DNA of 64,000 nt from Corynebacterium stercoris (GTDB lineage: Bacteria; Actinomycetota; Actinomycetes; Mycobacteriales; Mycobacteriaceae), in the NCBI RefSeq assembly GCF_024160105.1, contig NZ_JAMFTQ010000002.1:217195-281194 (forward strand), read 5' to 3'. The notes under the pieces are model-generated. The model was not told where the DNA came from, made no database searches, and saw nothing but the letters and a program-made list of their open reading frames with translations. This document shows positions 27,592-37,547 of this stretch, piece after piece. Position 1 is the stretch's first letter. Each line of letters begins with the position of its first letter. The position numbers and the translations under genes were made by a program.

Positions 27592-29406
27592 TTACCAATC
27601 CCGCAGGTAGGCGATGCGGTCGCGGAGTTGCTCCGCGTTGCACAAGGCAGTCGGCGGGCCGCCGCAGGCATTGCGCGCCTCAGTATGAATCGCGCCGTGG
27701 GGCCTGCCGGTTTTACTGGCGACAATCGCCACGCGGGCGTTCAGCTCCTTGCGCAGCTCGGGAATTTCGTCGGACGCGACTCCCCCGCCCCCAGCTCCAC
27801 CCGCGGCCGCCGCAGCACCGGCACCACCCGCAGCACCAGCACCACCGGCACCGCCAGAGGCCCCGCCGTCGGAAAGCATCTGCTCCCCCAGGATCTGGGC
27901 GCGCTCGCGGGCCTGACGCTCGGCGGCCCGGCGCGCCTTCTCCTCGGCATCGCGGGCGTCGAGCTGGTCGCTTTGGCGTTTGCGCAGGAGGATTTTCACT
28001 TGCTCTGCGTCGAGAAGCCCCGGTAGCCCGAGGAAGTCCTGCTCCTCGGCAGAACCGGCGACCGTCGGTGTGCCGTAGGTCGAGCCGTCGAAGATGAGGG
28101 AGTCTAGCTCGGCGGAGGCGCCGATGGCTTCGTAGCCGGCGAGTTCGTCCGGTTCGTTCTCGGTGCGGTTCGCCTGTTCGAGGAGTTCGTCGGACCAGCC
28201 TGATTCGCGGTGTGGTTTGCCCAGGACGTGGTCGCGGGCAACTTCCATGTCCTCGGCGAGCTGCAGGAGCACGGGCACGGAAGGCAGGAACACTGACGCG
28301 GATTCGCCGGGGAGGCGCGAGCGCACGAAGCGGCCGATGGCCTGGGCGAAGAAGAGCGGCGTGGAGGCGGAGGTCGCATACACGCCGACGGCGAGGCGGG
28401 GCACGTCGACGCCTTCGGACACCATGCGCACCGCGACCATCCACTCGCTGGTGGATTCGGAGAACTCGGTGATGCGCTCGGATGCGCCTGCTTCGTCGGA
28501 AAGCACGACGGTGACCGGCGTTGAGCTGATGCCGGAGAGGATCTTCGCGTAGGCGCGTGCGGTGGTGGTGTTGGTGGCGATGACAAGGCCGCCGGCATCC
28601 GGCATATGCGCGCGGATCTTCAGCAGGCGGGTGTGGGCGGCGGTGAGCACGGCCGCGATCCAGTCGCCCTTCGGGTCCAGCGCGGTGCGCCACGCCTTCG
28701 CGGTTTGTTCGGCGTTGAGCGGCTCGCCGAGGCGCGCCGAGTATTCCTCGCCGGCGGAATCCTTCCACTGCGCCTCGCCGGAGTAGGCCAGGAACACGAC
28801 GGGGCGCACGACGCCGTCGCGCAGTGCCTCGGCGTATCCGTAGGTGTAGTCGGACCTCGACACGAGGTGGCCCTCCCCGTCCTCCTCGTAGCGCACAAAG
28901 GGAATTTGTGAGTCGTCGGAGCGGAACGGCGTGCCGGTCAGTGCCAGGCGGTGCTCAACATCGTTGTAGGCCTCGTAAATACCGTCGCCCCAGCTCTTGG
29001 CATCGCCGGCGTGGTGGATCTCGTCGAGAATCACCAGGGTGCGGCGCGCGCTGGCCACCGCGTGATGCTTGAACGGGTGCATGCCCACCTGCGCGTAGGT
29101 CACTACAACGCCGTCGTACGCCGGGTTTACCGCGGACGAGTTCGTGAACTCCGGGTCGAGGGCGAGGCCGAAACGCTTCGCCGCGTCCGACCACTGGTGC
29201 TTCAGGTGCTCGGTGGGCACGACGACGATGATGCGCTGCACGCTTTTCGACGCATGCAATTCCGCCGCCAGGGTCAGAGCGAACGTCGTTTTGCCGGCGC
29301 CCGGCGTCGCCACCGCGAGGAAATCGCGCGGCTTGGTGGCCATAAAAGAATTGAGGGCCTCTTGCTGCCATTGGCGCAGCCGAGGCCCCGTTGCGGACGC
29401 GGTCAC
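27592..29406 (-). CDS. SF2 DNA/RNA helicase (DEAD/DEAH, UvsW-like)
   Basis: 604 aa. Helicase motifs: Q-like [13 protein letters not shown], Walker [10 protein letters not shown] (~33-41), Walker [14 protein letters not shown]-type motif [11 protein letters not shown], and motif [12 protein letters not shown]. The C-terminus holds a long Gly/Ala linker (~520-550) before a small domain ending [16 protein letters not shown]. Likely a DNA-repair or branch-migrating helicase; the exact substrate is not deducible. Its GTG start overlaps the stop of the DUF3039 gene (GTGA), so the pair is cotranscribed. Confidence 0.87.
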   Translation of the reverse strand: MTASATGPRLRQWQQEALNSFMATKPRDFLAVATPGAGKTTFALTLAAELHASKSVQRIIVVVPTEHLKHQWSDAAKRFGLALDPEFTNSSAVNPAYDGVVVTYAQVGMHPFKHHAVASARRTLVILDEIHHAGDAKSWGDGIYEAYNDVEHRLALTGTPFRSDDSQIPFVRYEEDGEGHLVSRSDYTYGYAEALRDGVVRPVVFLAYSGEAQWKDSAGEEYSARLGEPLNAEQTAKAWRTALDPKGDWIAAVLTAAHTRLLKIRAHMPDAGGLVIATNTTTARAYAKILSGISSTPVTVVLSDEAGASERITEFSESTSEWMVAVRMVSEGVDVPRLAVGVYATSASTPLFFAQAIGRFVRSRLPGESASVFLPSVPVLLQLAEDMEVARDHVLGKPHRESGWSDELLEQANRTENEPDELAGYEAIGASAELDSLIFDGSTYGTPTVAGSAEEQDFLGLPGLLDAEQVKILLRKRQSDQLDARDAEEKARRAAERQARERAQILGEQMLSDGGASGGAGGAGAAGGAGAAAAAGGAGGGGVASDEIPELRKELNARVAIVASKTGRPHGAIHTEARNACGGPPTALCNAEQLRDRIAYLRDW

Positions 29407-29660
29407 TTCCGGCGCAGCCCCTTGTAGATGCGCTCGCAGTCAGCGCACACCGGGGAGCCCGGTTTCGCCTGCTTTTTCACGGGAAAGGTCTCCCCGCACA
29501 GCGCCACCACCATCTTGCCCGAGATGGCGGAGTCGACGATCTGGTCCTTCTTCACGTAGTGGAAGACCTTGGGGGTGCCGTCGTCAGTGGTTGACGAGGT
29601 ATCTTCCCGCAGGTCGGTGCGCTCCAGGGTTTTCGTCGTCGTCTTCACGGTGTCCATCAT
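29403..29660 (-). CDS. DUF3039 protein
   Basis: 85 aa, small cytoplasmic protein. After a Thr-rich N-terminus it has HYVKKDQIVDSAISGKMVVALCGETFPVKK and a C-terminal CADCERIYKG; the three Cys and a nearby His suggest a zinc site. Translationally coupled to the helicase gene downstream, an association common in actinobacteria. The start is uncertain between ATG 29660, 29657 and 29669. Confidence 0.83.
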   Translation of the reverse strand: MMDTVKTTTKTLERTDLREDTSSTTDDGTPKVFHYVKKDQIVDSAISGKMVVALCGETFPVKKQAKPGSPVCADCERIYKGLRRK

Positions 29661-29708
29661 GCCCCACATGGCGGAAGAACTTAAGCCGGAGGGCTACCCT
29701 GAAAGGCT

Positions 29709-30173
29709 ATGAGCGAGGCGAGCGGGCACTTCCACGACCAGCACACGGTCGACGTGGACGTTGAGCAGTCCGCACCGCGCGCGCGGCGCAGCCGTCGGAA
29801 AACGAAGCGCGCCCTCATCACGGACCTTAAGCGCTCCCCCGAGCAGAACCGCAGGAGCCGCGAGGTGCAGTACCTGATTATGCAGGGCCTCCGTCTGCCC
29901 TTCATTCTGCTCTCCCTGTTCGCGGCGTTCGCCTGGGAAAATTGGGGGCTGGCCGCGATTTTCTTCCTCATTTCGGTGCCGCTGCCGTGGATTTCCGTGA
30001 TGGTGGCGAACGGCCAGGGCGAGGTGCGCGATTCGCGTTCCCGGAACGTGTACAAGCCGGCGGTGGCGCGCGAAGAGGCGGCGCGGCTCGAGGCGGCGCG
30101 CCAAGCTCAGCTCGCTCAAGCCGACGGTTCCGGCGCGGCGAATGCCCCCAGTATCATCGAGCACGACGATTAG
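29709..30173 (+). CDS. DUF3099 membrane protein
   Basis: 154 aa. A basic N-terminal region (RARRSRRKTKRALITDLKRS) precedes two membrane helices (LPFILLSLFAAFAWE and GLAAIFFLISVPLPWISVMVA) and a helical Ala/Glu-rich tail. Matches DUF3099, present in most actinobacteria, function unknown. TACCCT lies 8 nt before ATG 29709 (leaderless pattern), although AAAGG overlaps the same short gap. Confidence 0.82.
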   Translation: MSEASGHFHDQHTVDVDVEQSAPRARRSRRKTKRALITDLKRSPEQNRRSREVQYLIMQGLRLPFILLSLFAAFAWENWGLAAIFFLISVPLPWISVMVANGQGEVRDSRSRNVYKPAVAREEAARLEAARQAQLAQADGSGAANAPSIIEHDD

Positions 30174-30203
30174 CCCCCGGCTGCGAAGGAGCCTGTACGT
30201 TCC

Positions 30204-31745
30204 ATGACCGCTCCCCCTCCCCCTGCAGCGCTCATGCGCGACCTTGCGACGGTGCTGCACGAGGCCCAGTTCACCGCGGACGGCGTGGCCGCCCACCTCG
30301 GGCCAGACGCCACGGACGCGCTGTACCGGGGCGAGCCCGGTGTGGTGCTCGCGGCTACCCGCGGCGGCACGCAGCTCGACGGACTCATCCGCTTTTTCCT
30401 GCTGCGCCGCCCCGTCTCCGGGGAGGAGCTGGCGGACCTCATCGGCTCCCGCCTTGCGCTCTCGCTTGTCGACGCTTCCTTCGCCACCCAAACCCCCGCC
30501 GGCGACCTGGTGGTGAACTTCGATGTCCGCCCGCACATCGTGGCCGGCGAACCGCGCCTGGTCGTGTCCGACCGGGACGCGTCGGTGACGGAGCTCGTGC
30601 CCGGGCGCGACCATGTGCTCGGTGTCGGCGCGGCGTCGTTGTCGCTACTCTCCGCCGCCCCGCAGGTACCGGTGGGCCGCGTGCTCGATCTCGGGACGGG
30701 CTCCGGTATTCAGGCGCTGGCGCAGGCCGCGGCCGCGGAGCAGGTCGTGGCTACCGACGTGCACCCGCGCGCCCTCGAGCTCGCGTCCGCAACGCTGGCG
30801 GCGAACGGCGTGGAGAACGTCGAACTGCGCGAGGGCGCCTGGTTTGAGCCCGTGATCGGCGAGCGCTTCGACCGCATCGTGGCCAACCCGCCATTCGTCG
30901 TGGGGCTGCCGGAGGTGGGGCACGTCTACCGCGATTCCGGCCTCGGCCTCGACGGTGCGACCGAGCTCGTGGTCTCCCAGGCCGCGAACCACCTCGCGGA
31001 GGACGGCACGGCGTGCATCCTCGGCGCGTGGGTGCACACCCTGGACACGCCGTGGCAGAACCGGGTGGCCTCGTGGCTGCCGTCGTCAGGCGTGAGTGCC
31101 TGGGTGCTGCAGCGCGACGTGGTGGATCCCGGCATGTACGTCTCCACCTGGCTCAAGGATGAGTCGGTGGACCTGCGCTCCCGCGAAGCGTTCGAGCGCA
31201 GCGAGGCGTGGCTGGACTACTTCGACGACAACGACGTCCACGCGATCGGCTTCGGCTGGGTGTTCCTGCGCGACATCGGCGATGCCCCTTCGGAAATCAC
31301 CGCCGAGGAGGTGCGCCAGCCCTTTAACGATCCGCTCGGGCCCGAGGTGGAGGAGTATTTCAGCCGCACCGCGTGGCTGCGCGCCGCCGATAAGGACGCG
31401 GTGCTGGATGCCACGTACGTGCTGCGCCCCGGTGTGGCGCTCGAAGAGGTGCAACTCGCCGACCAGGAATTGGGCATGGGCTTTACGACGGAGGTCATCC
31501 GCATCACCCGCACCGACGGGCCACGCTTCACCCACGACGTGGACGAGGCGCTGCGCGCTGTGCTCGCCGGGCTCCACCCGCAAGGTCTCCCGCTGCGAGA
31601 GGTGGTTGGGCTCCTCGCCGCCTCGCGCGGCATGGCGGATGCTGAAGCGCTCGGCGAGCTCGAGGACCAGGCGGCCGCAGCGATTGTGGATCTCGTGCGC
31701 CACGGCATTGTGATCCCCTCGGCGATCGCTGAGGTTGTGCGATGA
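30204..31745 (+). CDS. SAM-dependent N-methyltransferase (HemK/RlmF-like) with extra N- and C-terminal domains
   Basis: 513 aa. A helical N-terminal domain (~1-140), a Rossmann methyltransferase core with motif [16 protein letters not shown] (~160) and catalytic NPPFVVG (~230), then a C-terminal domain of ~180 residues ([16 protein letters not shown] onward). The NPPF motif points to transfer to an amide or exocyclic amine nitrogen, in protein, RNA or DNA; the target is unknown. Its stop overlaps the dtd start (ATGA), so the pair is translationally coupled. Confidence 0.8.
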   Translation: MTAPPPPAALMRDLATVLHEAQFTADGVAAHLGPDATDALYRGEPGVVLAATRGGTQLDGLIRFFLLRRPVSGEELADLIGSRLALSLVDASFATQTPAGDLVVNFDVRPHIVAGEPRLVVSDRDASVTELVPGRDHVLGVGAASLSLLSAAPQVPVGRVLDLGTGSGIQALAQAAAAEQVVATDVHPRALELASATLAANGVENVELREGAWFEPVIGERFDRIVANPPFVVGLPEVGHVYRDSGLGLDGATELVVSQAANHLAEDGTACILGAWVHTLDTPWQNRVASWLPSSGVSAWVLQRDVVDPGMYVSTWLKDESVDLRSREAFERSEAWLDYFDDNDVHAIGFGWVFLRDIGDAPSEITAEEVRQPFNDPLGPEVEEYFSRTAWLRAADKDAVLDATYVLRPGVALEEVQLADQELGMGFTTEVIRITRTDGPRFTHDVDEALRAVLAGLHPQGLPLREVVGLLAASRGMADAEALGELEDQAAAAIVDLVRHGIVIPSAIAEVVR

Positions 31746-32176
31746 GGGCTGTGCTGACTCGGGTCTCCAGCGCGTCTGTCACTGTGGACGGTGACGTGGT
31801 AGGCGCGATCGATTGCCCCGACACCGGCGGGATCCTCGCCCTTGTGGGTGTCGGCGCCGAGGACAGCCCCGACGCCTGGGAAACTGTCGCGCGCAAGATC
31901 GCGGAACTGCGCATTCTCGACGGCGAGCGCTCCGTCACCGATGTCGGTGCACCGGTGCTTCTCGTCAGCCAGTTCACGCTCATGGGCCGCACCGCGAAGG
32001 GCCGGCGGCCGTCGTGGTCCGATGCCGCGCCGGGCGACATTGCGGAGCCGGTCATCGCGCGCATTGCGGAGGAGCTTCGCAGCCGCGGCATCAGGGTCGA
32101 GGAAGGCCGTTTCGGTGCGAAAATGCGGGTCGCAAGCGTCAACGAAGGGCCTTTTACCGTGATTGTGGAAGCTTAG
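31742..32176 (+). CDS. dtd: D-aminoacyl-tRNA deacylase
   Basis: 144 aa, normal length. Removes D-amino acids (and glycine from tRNA-Ala) from charged tRNA. Both active-site motifs are present: SQFTLMG (residues ~76-82) and the cross-subunit Gly-cisPro motif in NEGPFTV near the C-terminus. Coupled to the upstream methyltransferase gene. Confidence 0.95.
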   Translation: MRAVLTRVSSASVTVDGDVVGAIDCPDTGGILALVGVGAEDSPDAWETVARKIAELRILDGERSVTDVGAPVLLVSQFTLMGRTAKGRRPSWSDAAPGDIAEPVIARIAEELRSRGIRVEEGRFGAKMRVASVNEGPFTVIVEA

Positions 32177-32287
32177 CTAGCAACGCCACGCTTCATGTGA
32201 CATATTTCATATTGCAGGATTGTCCGCGCCCATGCCGGCGATAGGTCAATGTGCGAGGATTATGCAAGGAATCTAATCTCCCGCCGC

Positions 32288-32317
32288 GGGAACAAAACCG
32301 CGCGGTGAGACGTTGGA
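32288..32317 (+). promoter_or_regulatory. ECF-sigma-like promoter of sigB
   Basis: GGGAAC (32288-32293), a 17-nt spacer and CGTTGGA (32311-32317) fit the GGAA...GTT pattern recognised by SigH/SigE in corynebacteria. Transcription would begin ~35-40 nt before the sigB ATG. Confidence 0.5.
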
Positions 32318-32359
32318 CTGTTGGATTCACTCACAACGCTATCGAGGAGGCAGCACCAC

Positions 32360-33352
32360 ATGACTCAGCCGGATCATGTCAACGCCGCAGAGCAGGAAGA
32401 AGTCGACCGCGGTAGCCGCCGGAACCAGACGAACGATAACCCTTCGGCTGACCTTGTCCGCGTCTACCTCAACGGCATCGGCAAGACGGCGTTGCTCAGT
32501 GCTGAGGAAGAAGTTGAGCTGGCCCAGCAGATCGAGGTGGGCCTGTACGCCCAGTACCTGCTGGATGATCCGGAGACGCAGCTCACCCGCGCCAAGAAGC
32601 GCGACCTGAAGATTCTGGCCAAGCAGGGCCGCAAGGCCCGCGCCCACCTGCTCGAAGCGAACCTGCGCCTCGTGGTCTCGCTGGCGAAGCGCTACACCGG
32701 CCGCGGCATGCCGCTGCTGGACCTCATCCAAGAGGGCAACCTGGGCCTCATCCGCGCGATGGAGAAGTTCGATTACACCAAGGGCTTCAAGTTCTCCACG
32801 TACGCGACGTGGTGGATTCGCCAGGCAATCACCCGCGGCATGGCTGACCAGTCCCGCACCATCCGCCTCCCGGTCCACCTGGTGGAGCAGGTGAACAAGC
32901 TCTCCCGTATCCGCCGCGAGATGTACCAGTCCCTCGGCCGCGAGCCGACGAACGACGAGCTCGCCGAGGAGTCCGGCATCCCCGAGGCGAAGATTGAGAT
33001 GCTGCTGCGCCAGTCCCGCGATCCGGTGAGCTTGGACATGCCCGTCGGCGCGGATGAGGAGGCCCCGTTGGGCGACTTCATCGAGGATGCTGAGGCGACC
33101 GACGCAGAGGATGCGGTGGTGTCCACCCTGCGCCACGACGATATCCAGGACATCATCAACGGCCTCGAGCAGCGCGAGCAGGACGTGATCCGCATGCGCT
33201 ACGGCCTGACCGACGGTGTGCCGCGCACGCTGGATCAGATCGGCCGCGAGTTCGGCCTGTCCCGGGAGCGGGTCCGCCAGATTGAGCGCGAGGTGATGGC
33301 GAAGCTGCGCGTGGGCGAGCGCGCTGACCGTTTGCGCGATTACGCGATGTAA
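32360..33352 (+). CDS. sigB: Primary-like sigma factor SigB (general stress / transition phase)
   Basis: 330 aa, group 2 sigma-70. It lacks the Lys-rich and acidic N-terminal parts of SigA but keeps regions 1.2 ([16 protein letters not shown]), 2 ([37 protein letters not shown]), 3 ([12 protein letters not shown]) and 4.2 ([17 protein letters not shown]). In corynebacteria SigB serves stress and slow growth. ATG 32360 has GAGGAGG upstream; a longer frame to 32321 is not needed. Followed by a strong terminator, then dtxR, the conserved order. Confidence 0.95.
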   Translation: MTQPDHVNAAEQEEVDRGSRRNQTNDNPSADLVRVYLNGIGKTALLSAEEEVELAQQIEVGLYAQYLLDDPETQLTRAKKRDLKILAKQGRKARAHLLEANLRLVVSLAKRYTGRGMPLLDLIQEGNLGLIRAMEKFDYTKGFKFSTYATWWIRQAITRGMADQSRTIRLPVHLVEQVNKLSRIRREMYQSLGREPTNDELAEESGIPEAKIEMLLRQSRDPVSLDMPVGADEEAPLGDFIEDAEATDAEDAVVSTLRHDDIQDIINGLEQREQDVIRMRYGLTDGVPRTLDQIGREFGLSRERVRQIEREVMAKLRVGERADRLRDYAM

Positions 33353-33369
33353 CCCAGCCTTCTCACCAG

Positions 33370-33404
33370 CGGCCCGGCACCTGTGCGCCGGGCCGTTTCT
33401 TTTT
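33370..33404 (+). terminator. Rho-independent terminator of sigB
   Basis: 9-bp GC stem CGGCCCGGC / GCCGGGCCG with an 8-nt loop, then TTTCTTTTT. Confidence 0.92.
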
Positions 33405-33441
33405 CAGATGCGCGGGGGTTGACTGGGTTACAGTAGACGCT

Positions 33442-34131
33442 ATGCGCGATTTGGTTGATACCACCGAAATGTACCTGCGTACGGTGTACGAGCTCGAGGA
33501 AGAGGGCATCACGCCGCTGCGCGCCCGCATCGCGGAGCGCCTCGAGCAGTCCGGTCCCACCGTGTCGCAGACGGTGGCCCGCATGGAGCGCGACGGACTC
33601 ATCGTGGTCGAGCGCGATCGCTCGCTGTCCCTCACCCCCGCCGGCCGTGAGCTCGCGACGTCGGTGATGCGCAAGCACCGCCTGGCGGAGCGTCTGCTTA
33701 CCGACGTGTTGAAGATGGACATCGAAAAAGTCCACGAAGAGGCGTGCCGCTGGGAGCACGTGATGAGTGATGAGGTGGAGCGCCGCGTCGCAGCAGTCCT
33801 CGACGATCCGAGCCGCTCCCCCTTCGGCAACCCGATCCCGGCGCTGGCGGAGATCGGCGCTTCCGGCGCGGCGAACGCGCAGGCAGGTGAGCGCTCCATT
33901 GACCTGCGCCTGAAGGAGCCGGCCAAGGTCAAGGTGATCCAGATCAACGAGATTCTGCAGCAAGGTACCGCTGTGCAGTCCCCGGTGATCGCGCTGGGCT
34001 CCCTGGTTGGGCAGACGGTGACGCTTGAGCCGCACGACGACGGTGCCATGACCGTGACCACCGAGGACGGCGAGTCCGTGGAACTGGCGCCGGAGTTCGC
34101 CCACGCGCTGCGCGTCGAGCTCGCTGAGTAA
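33442..34131 (+). CDS. dtxR: Iron-dependent repressor DtxR
   Basis: 229 aa. Fe2+-activated repressor of iron uptake and related genes. The metal ligands of C. diphtheriae DtxR are at the same numbers: Met10, Cys102, Glu105 and His106 for the primary site; His79, Glu83 and His98 for the ancillary site. The N-terminal winged helix has [17 protein letters not shown] Pro-rich linker and SH3-like domain ([19 protein letters not shown]) follow. ATG 33442 has TACAGT 7 nt upstream and no Shine-Dalgarno (leaderless pattern). Forms an operon with galE (11-nt gap), a known corynebacterial arrangement. Confidence 0.96.
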   Translation: MRDLVDTTEMYLRTVYELEEEGITPLRARIAERLEQSGPTVSQTVARMERDGLIVVERDRSLSLTPAGRELATSVMRKHRLAERLLTDVLKMDIEKVHEEACRWEHVMSDEVERRVAAVLDDPSRSPFGNPIPALAEIGASGAANAQAGERSIDLRLKEPAKVKVIQINEILQQGTAVQSPVIALGSLVGQTVTLEPHDDGAMTVTTEDGESVELAPEFAHALRVELAE

Positions 34132-34142
34132 AGCCCGCAGCC

Positions 34143-35123
34143 ATGAAGCTCGTTGTCACCGGCGGTGCCGGGTACGTCGGTTCCGTCTGCGCTGCTGTGC
34201 TCATCGAAGCCGGCCACGATGTCGTTGTCATCGATGATTTCTCCACCGGCAACCGCGATGCCGTGCCGGAGGGTGCGATGCTTGTTGAGGGGAACATCGT
34301 CGACGTGATCGACGGGGTGCTCGCCGAGGGCGGCATCGACGGCGTGCTGCACTTCGCCGCCCGCTCGCTTGTCGGCGAATCCGTCGGGGAGCCGGCCATG
34401 TACTGGCACGACAACCTCGTCGTGTCGTTGGTGCTGTTGGACGCAATGCGCCGCCACGGTGTCACTTCCCTGGTGTTCTCCTCGACGGCGGCCACCTACG
34501 GCGAGCCCGAAGAGGTGCCGATTGTGGAGACGGCGCCGACGCGCCCGACTAACCCGTACGGTGCCACGAAGCTCGCCATCGACGACGCGATCTCGTCCTA
34601 CTGCACCGCGTACGGCCTCGGCGCGACCAGCTTGCGCTACTTCAACGTCGCGGGCGCGTACGGCGAGCACGGCGAGAACCACCCGACTGAAACCCACCTC
34701 ATTCCGCTCGTGCTGCAGGTGGCGATGGGTTACCGCGAGAAAATCATGATCTTCGGGGACGACTGGCCCACCAAGGACGGCACCTGCGTGCGCGACTACA
34801 TCCACATCCGCGATCTAGCGGACGCGCACGTGCTCGCGCTGGAGGCGAACCAGCCGGGCGAGCACCGCATCTTCAACCTGGGCTCGGGTGACGGCTACAC
34901 GGTGCGCGAAGTCATCGAAACCTGCCGCGAGGTCACCGGCCACCCCATTCCGGCCGAAGTAGCGCCGCGCCGCGCGGGCGATCCGGCGGTGCTCATCGCG
35001 TCGTCGGCACGCATTCAGCAGGAGCTGGGATGGAACCCAACGCGCACGGAGCTGACCCGCATCGTTACGGACGCGTGGCACTTCACCCGCGACCTCGGCG
35101 AGCGCTCCCACGGGGCGCGGTAA
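34143..35123 (+). CDS. galE: UDP-glucose 4-epimerase
   Basis: 326 aa extended short-chain dehydrogenase. Interconverts UDP-glucose and UDP-galactose, supplying galactan of the cell wall. NAD loop GGAGYVGS (residues 7-14), Ser/Thr in FSSTAATYG, catalytic YxxxK in NPYGATK, C-terminal [12 protein letters not shown] and [11 protein letters not shown]. Operon partner of dtxR. Converges on the DUF4192 gene with a 12-nt gap. Confidence 0.96.
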   Translation: MKLVVTGGAGYVGSVCAAVLIEAGHDVVVIDDFSTGNRDAVPEGAMLVEGNIVDVIDGVLAEGGIDGVLHFAARSLVGESVGEPAMYWHDNLVVSLVLLDAMRRHGVTSLVFSSTAATYGEPEEVPIVETAPTRPTNPYGATKLAIDDAISSYCTAYGLGATSLRYFNVAGAYGEHGENHPTETHLIPLVLQVAMGYREKIMIFGDDWPTKDGTCVRDYIHIRDLADAHVLALEANQPGEHRIFNLGSGDGYTVREVIETCREVTGHPIPAEVAPRRAGDPAVLIASSARIQQELGWNPTRTELTRIVTDAWHFTRDLGERSHGAR

Positions 35124-35135
35124 AAGCCGGGCGCT

Positions 35136-36239
35136 TTAAGCCCCGAATCCTTCCTTCCATAGGGTGTTGCTGCTTTCCGCGGCGGTGGCGAGCAGGGTGT
35201 CGTGCTCCCCGCACATGAGTAACTGGGCGAGGATGGCCGAAAGCGAGTGCTCTTCGATCTCCTCTTGGGCGCAGGCGAGGGCCGCACAGGCCCAAGAGGA
35301 GAGCCGCATGCGCACGGCGGCGACCGCCCAGAGGCTGAGCGCGTTCGCGCGAATGACGCCCTCGTAGGACCTCGCGATAGTCGCCAGCACGGCGGCTGCA
35401 GGCAACGGGGCTTCGAGGACGACGCTGAAGAGGCAGTCGCGCAACGGCGAGCGGCTGAGTATCACGGCGACGTGCTCGAGATCCTCCCGCGGCGCGGGGA
35501 GATGCGCTTGCTTTGCACCTTCGCCGACGAGCGGTCGGGCACTCGCGGCACGCAGGGTCTCGCGCGCCCGCTCCACCGCTGCTTTCACCATGATCGGCTC
35601 GGAATCGAGCTTGTCCACCAGGCGGTACCCGCGGCGGTACACGTCCGCGAGTTCCCGTGTGGTGATGCGCGGGGCGACAGCCGGGTCGTGGTCGAAGAAC
35701 GCGCGCGTGTGCTCGCGGCTGAGCTCCGGCAGCGCCCCCTGGGCCAGCAGCGGGCCCATGGTCGGCTGCGCCATGACGGAAGGCACGATGCCGGATACCC
35801 AGTCCCGCGGCAGGCCCGCACTGTGCAGCTCGGCTGGGGTGGGACCGAAAAGCATGGTGTACGGGGTGCCGGTGGCGATTTCGGAGAGATGCCAGCAAGC
35901 GTCGAGAAGCGGAAGCCCGTCCAAGTCGCGCGCGGCCGAGAGCTCGTCGATGGCCTCTGCCACGAGCTCGGAGGTGGGAATACGGCTGACGACGAGCCCG
36001 AGGAACCCGAAGGTGTCCGCGGTGCAGTGCTCGAGGGCGAATACGGCGGCTTCAGCGGTTTGGGGCAGGTCGGCGCGCAGGACGGGTCCGAGGAGGATGG
36101 CGCCGGTGTCCGCGTCGCGCTCGAGGGCGAGCAGGATGGTCGATTCTTGCGGGTAGTAGCCGAGGAGGCCGGGGATCGAGGCGAAGACATCGCCGAGGGT
36201 GAACAAGGTTGCGTGTGGAATGTGCGGTGTTTGAGTCAT
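35136..36239 (-). CDS. DUF4192 protein
   Basis: 367 aa. The start (HATLFTLGDVFASIPGLLGY followed by YPQESTILLAL) is the conserved DUF4192 signature. A central part contains GLPLLDACWHLSEIATGTPY; a helical C-terminal half ends with HSLSAILAQLLMCGEH. No signal peptide or catalytic motif is recognisable; function unknown. Divergent from the PAC2 gene. Confidence 0.82.
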   Translation of the reverse strand: MTQTPHIPHATLFTLGDVFASIPGLLGYYPQESTILLALERDADTGAILLGPVLRADLPQTAEAAVFALEHCTADTFGFLGLVVSRIPTSELVAEAIDELSAARDLDGLPLLDACWHLSEIATGTPYTMLFGPTPAELHSAGLPRDWVSGIVPSVMAQPTMGPLLAQGALPELSREHTRAFFDHDPAVAPRITTRELADVYRRGYRLVDKLDSEPIMVKAAVERARETLRAASARPLVGEGAKQAHLPAPREDLEHVAVILSRSPLRDCLFSVVLEAPLPAAAVLATIARSYEGVIRANALSLWAVAAVRMRLSSWACAALACAQEEIEEHSLSAILAQLLMCGEHDTLLATAAESSNTLWKEGFGA

Positions 36240-36299
36240 AGGTATTGGACGCTCGAAACCCGCCCCGCGTTCCCCCGCCGCCGGCGCGCGCGGCCCGAG

Positions 36300-36350
36300 T
36301 TATCCACATTTCAGCCGCAATTGGTCACCTCATTGGGGAGCTGTGGATGA
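36300..36350. promoter_or_regulatory. Pair of inverted DnaA-box-like sites
   Basis: TTATCCACA (36300-36308) matches the DnaA box exactly; TGTGGATGA (36342-36350) is an inverted one-mismatch copy 33 nt away, in the gap between the DUF4192 and PAC2 genes. Confidence 0.4.
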
Positions 36351-36482
36351 AAGTAGCGTCGCGGTGGCATCGGGCCGCGTGCTCGGGCAGAATAGAGCGC
36401 TCGACTGCACTCGCCCCGCCGGGAATGTTGCGTCGAACACCATTGTTGACATGAGAGACTGTCATACACGAGGAGGAATACC

Positions 36483-37529
36483 ATGTCGGACGATCACCGC
36501 ATGTACGAGCTTGAGTATCCTTCGCCTGCCGTCGGCGAGGGTGGACCCGCCGGCCCCACGCTTATCATCGCGATGCAGGGCTACGCGGATGCCGGCCACG
36601 CCGTGGAGGGTTCCGCCGACCACCTCAAGGCCGCGCTGGAGTCCCGCACGGTGGCGACGTTTAACAACGATGAGCTCATCGATTACCGCGCCCGCCGCCC
36701 GGTGGTGACGCTGAACCAGCACGAAATTTCGAACGTCGAGGACCTCGAGCTGGACATGCGCGTGCTGCGCGATTCGGACGGCACCTCCTTCCTGCTACTC
36801 TCCGGCCCAGAGCCGGATCTGCGCTGGGAGGCGTTCAGCGAGGCGGTGGCGGATCTCGTCGAGCGTTTCGACGTTCGCGAGACCATCTGCCTCTACGCCG
36901 CGCCCATGGGCGCGCCACACACCCGCCCGCTGGTGGTGTCCGCGCACGGCAACCGTGAGGAGTTGGTGGGCTCCATGTTCACGTTCGACGGCATGGTGAC
37001 CATCCCGGGCTCCGCCTCGATACTGATCGAGCGCGAGCTGCACAAGCGCGGCCGCCCGGTGGCCGGGTTCACCGCTCACGTGCCGCACTACGTCGCATCC
37101 TCGCCCTACCCGCACGCGATGTACCAGCTCCTGCAGTCAGTGGAAGACTCGGCGAACCTCCGCTTCCCGCTGCGCTCCCTCGAACGCGACATGGCGAAGG
37201 TGTCGCGCCAGCTCGCGGAGCAGACCGCAGCGTCGGAGGAGGTGGCGCAGGTGGTGCACGCGCTCGAGCAGCACTACGACACGGAGATGGAGGAGTACCG
37301 CGAGCGCAACCCGGAGGCGATGATGCCGGGCGAGGCCCAGGTGCCTTCCGGCGAGGAGATCAGCGAGGCGTTCGAGAACTTCCTCGCCGCCATCGAGGAC
37401 CGCGACCGCGCGCTCGGCGAGGGGCACTCCCCGGGCGAGGACGAAAGTACGCGTCGCCTCAGCGACCACTACTTCATCGACCCGTCCGAGGACGACGGCT
37501 TCGAGGGCCTCGCGGAGGACGACGAGTAG
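36483..37529 (+). CDS. PAC2 family protein (proteasome-assembly-chaperone-like)
   Basis: 348 aa, counterpart of mycobacterial Rv2714. The PAC2 fold is seen in LIIAMQGYADAGHAVEG, DLELDMRVLRDSDG, CLYAAPMGAPHTRPLVV and TAHVPHYVASSPYPHAMY. A helical, acidic C-terminal region follows (~220-348). The name comes from a fold shared with proteasome chaperones, but corynebacteria lack a 20S proteasome, so the real function is open. Start ATG 36483 has an excellent GAGGAGG site; an inverted repeat TGACA-N8-TGTCA lies upstream (36447-36464). Confidence 0.88.
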   Translation: MSDDHRMYELEYPSPAVGEGGPAGPTLIIAMQGYADAGHAVEGSADHLKAALESRTVATFNNDELIDYRARRPVVTLNQHEISNVEDLELDMRVLRDSDGTSFLLLSGPEPDLRWEAFSEAVADLVERFDVRETICLYAAPMGAPHTRPLVVSAHGNREELVGSMFTFDGMVTIPGSASILIERELHKRGRPVAGFTAHVPHYVASSPYPHAMYQLLQSVEDSANLRFPLRSLERDMAKVSRQLAEQTAASEEVAQVVHALEQHYDTEMEEYRERNPEAMMPGEAQVPSGEEISEAFENFLAAIEDRDRALGEGHSPGEDESTRRLSDHYFIDPSEDDGFEGLAEDDE

Positions 37530-37547
37530 TTCGCTAGGTTGGAAGGC

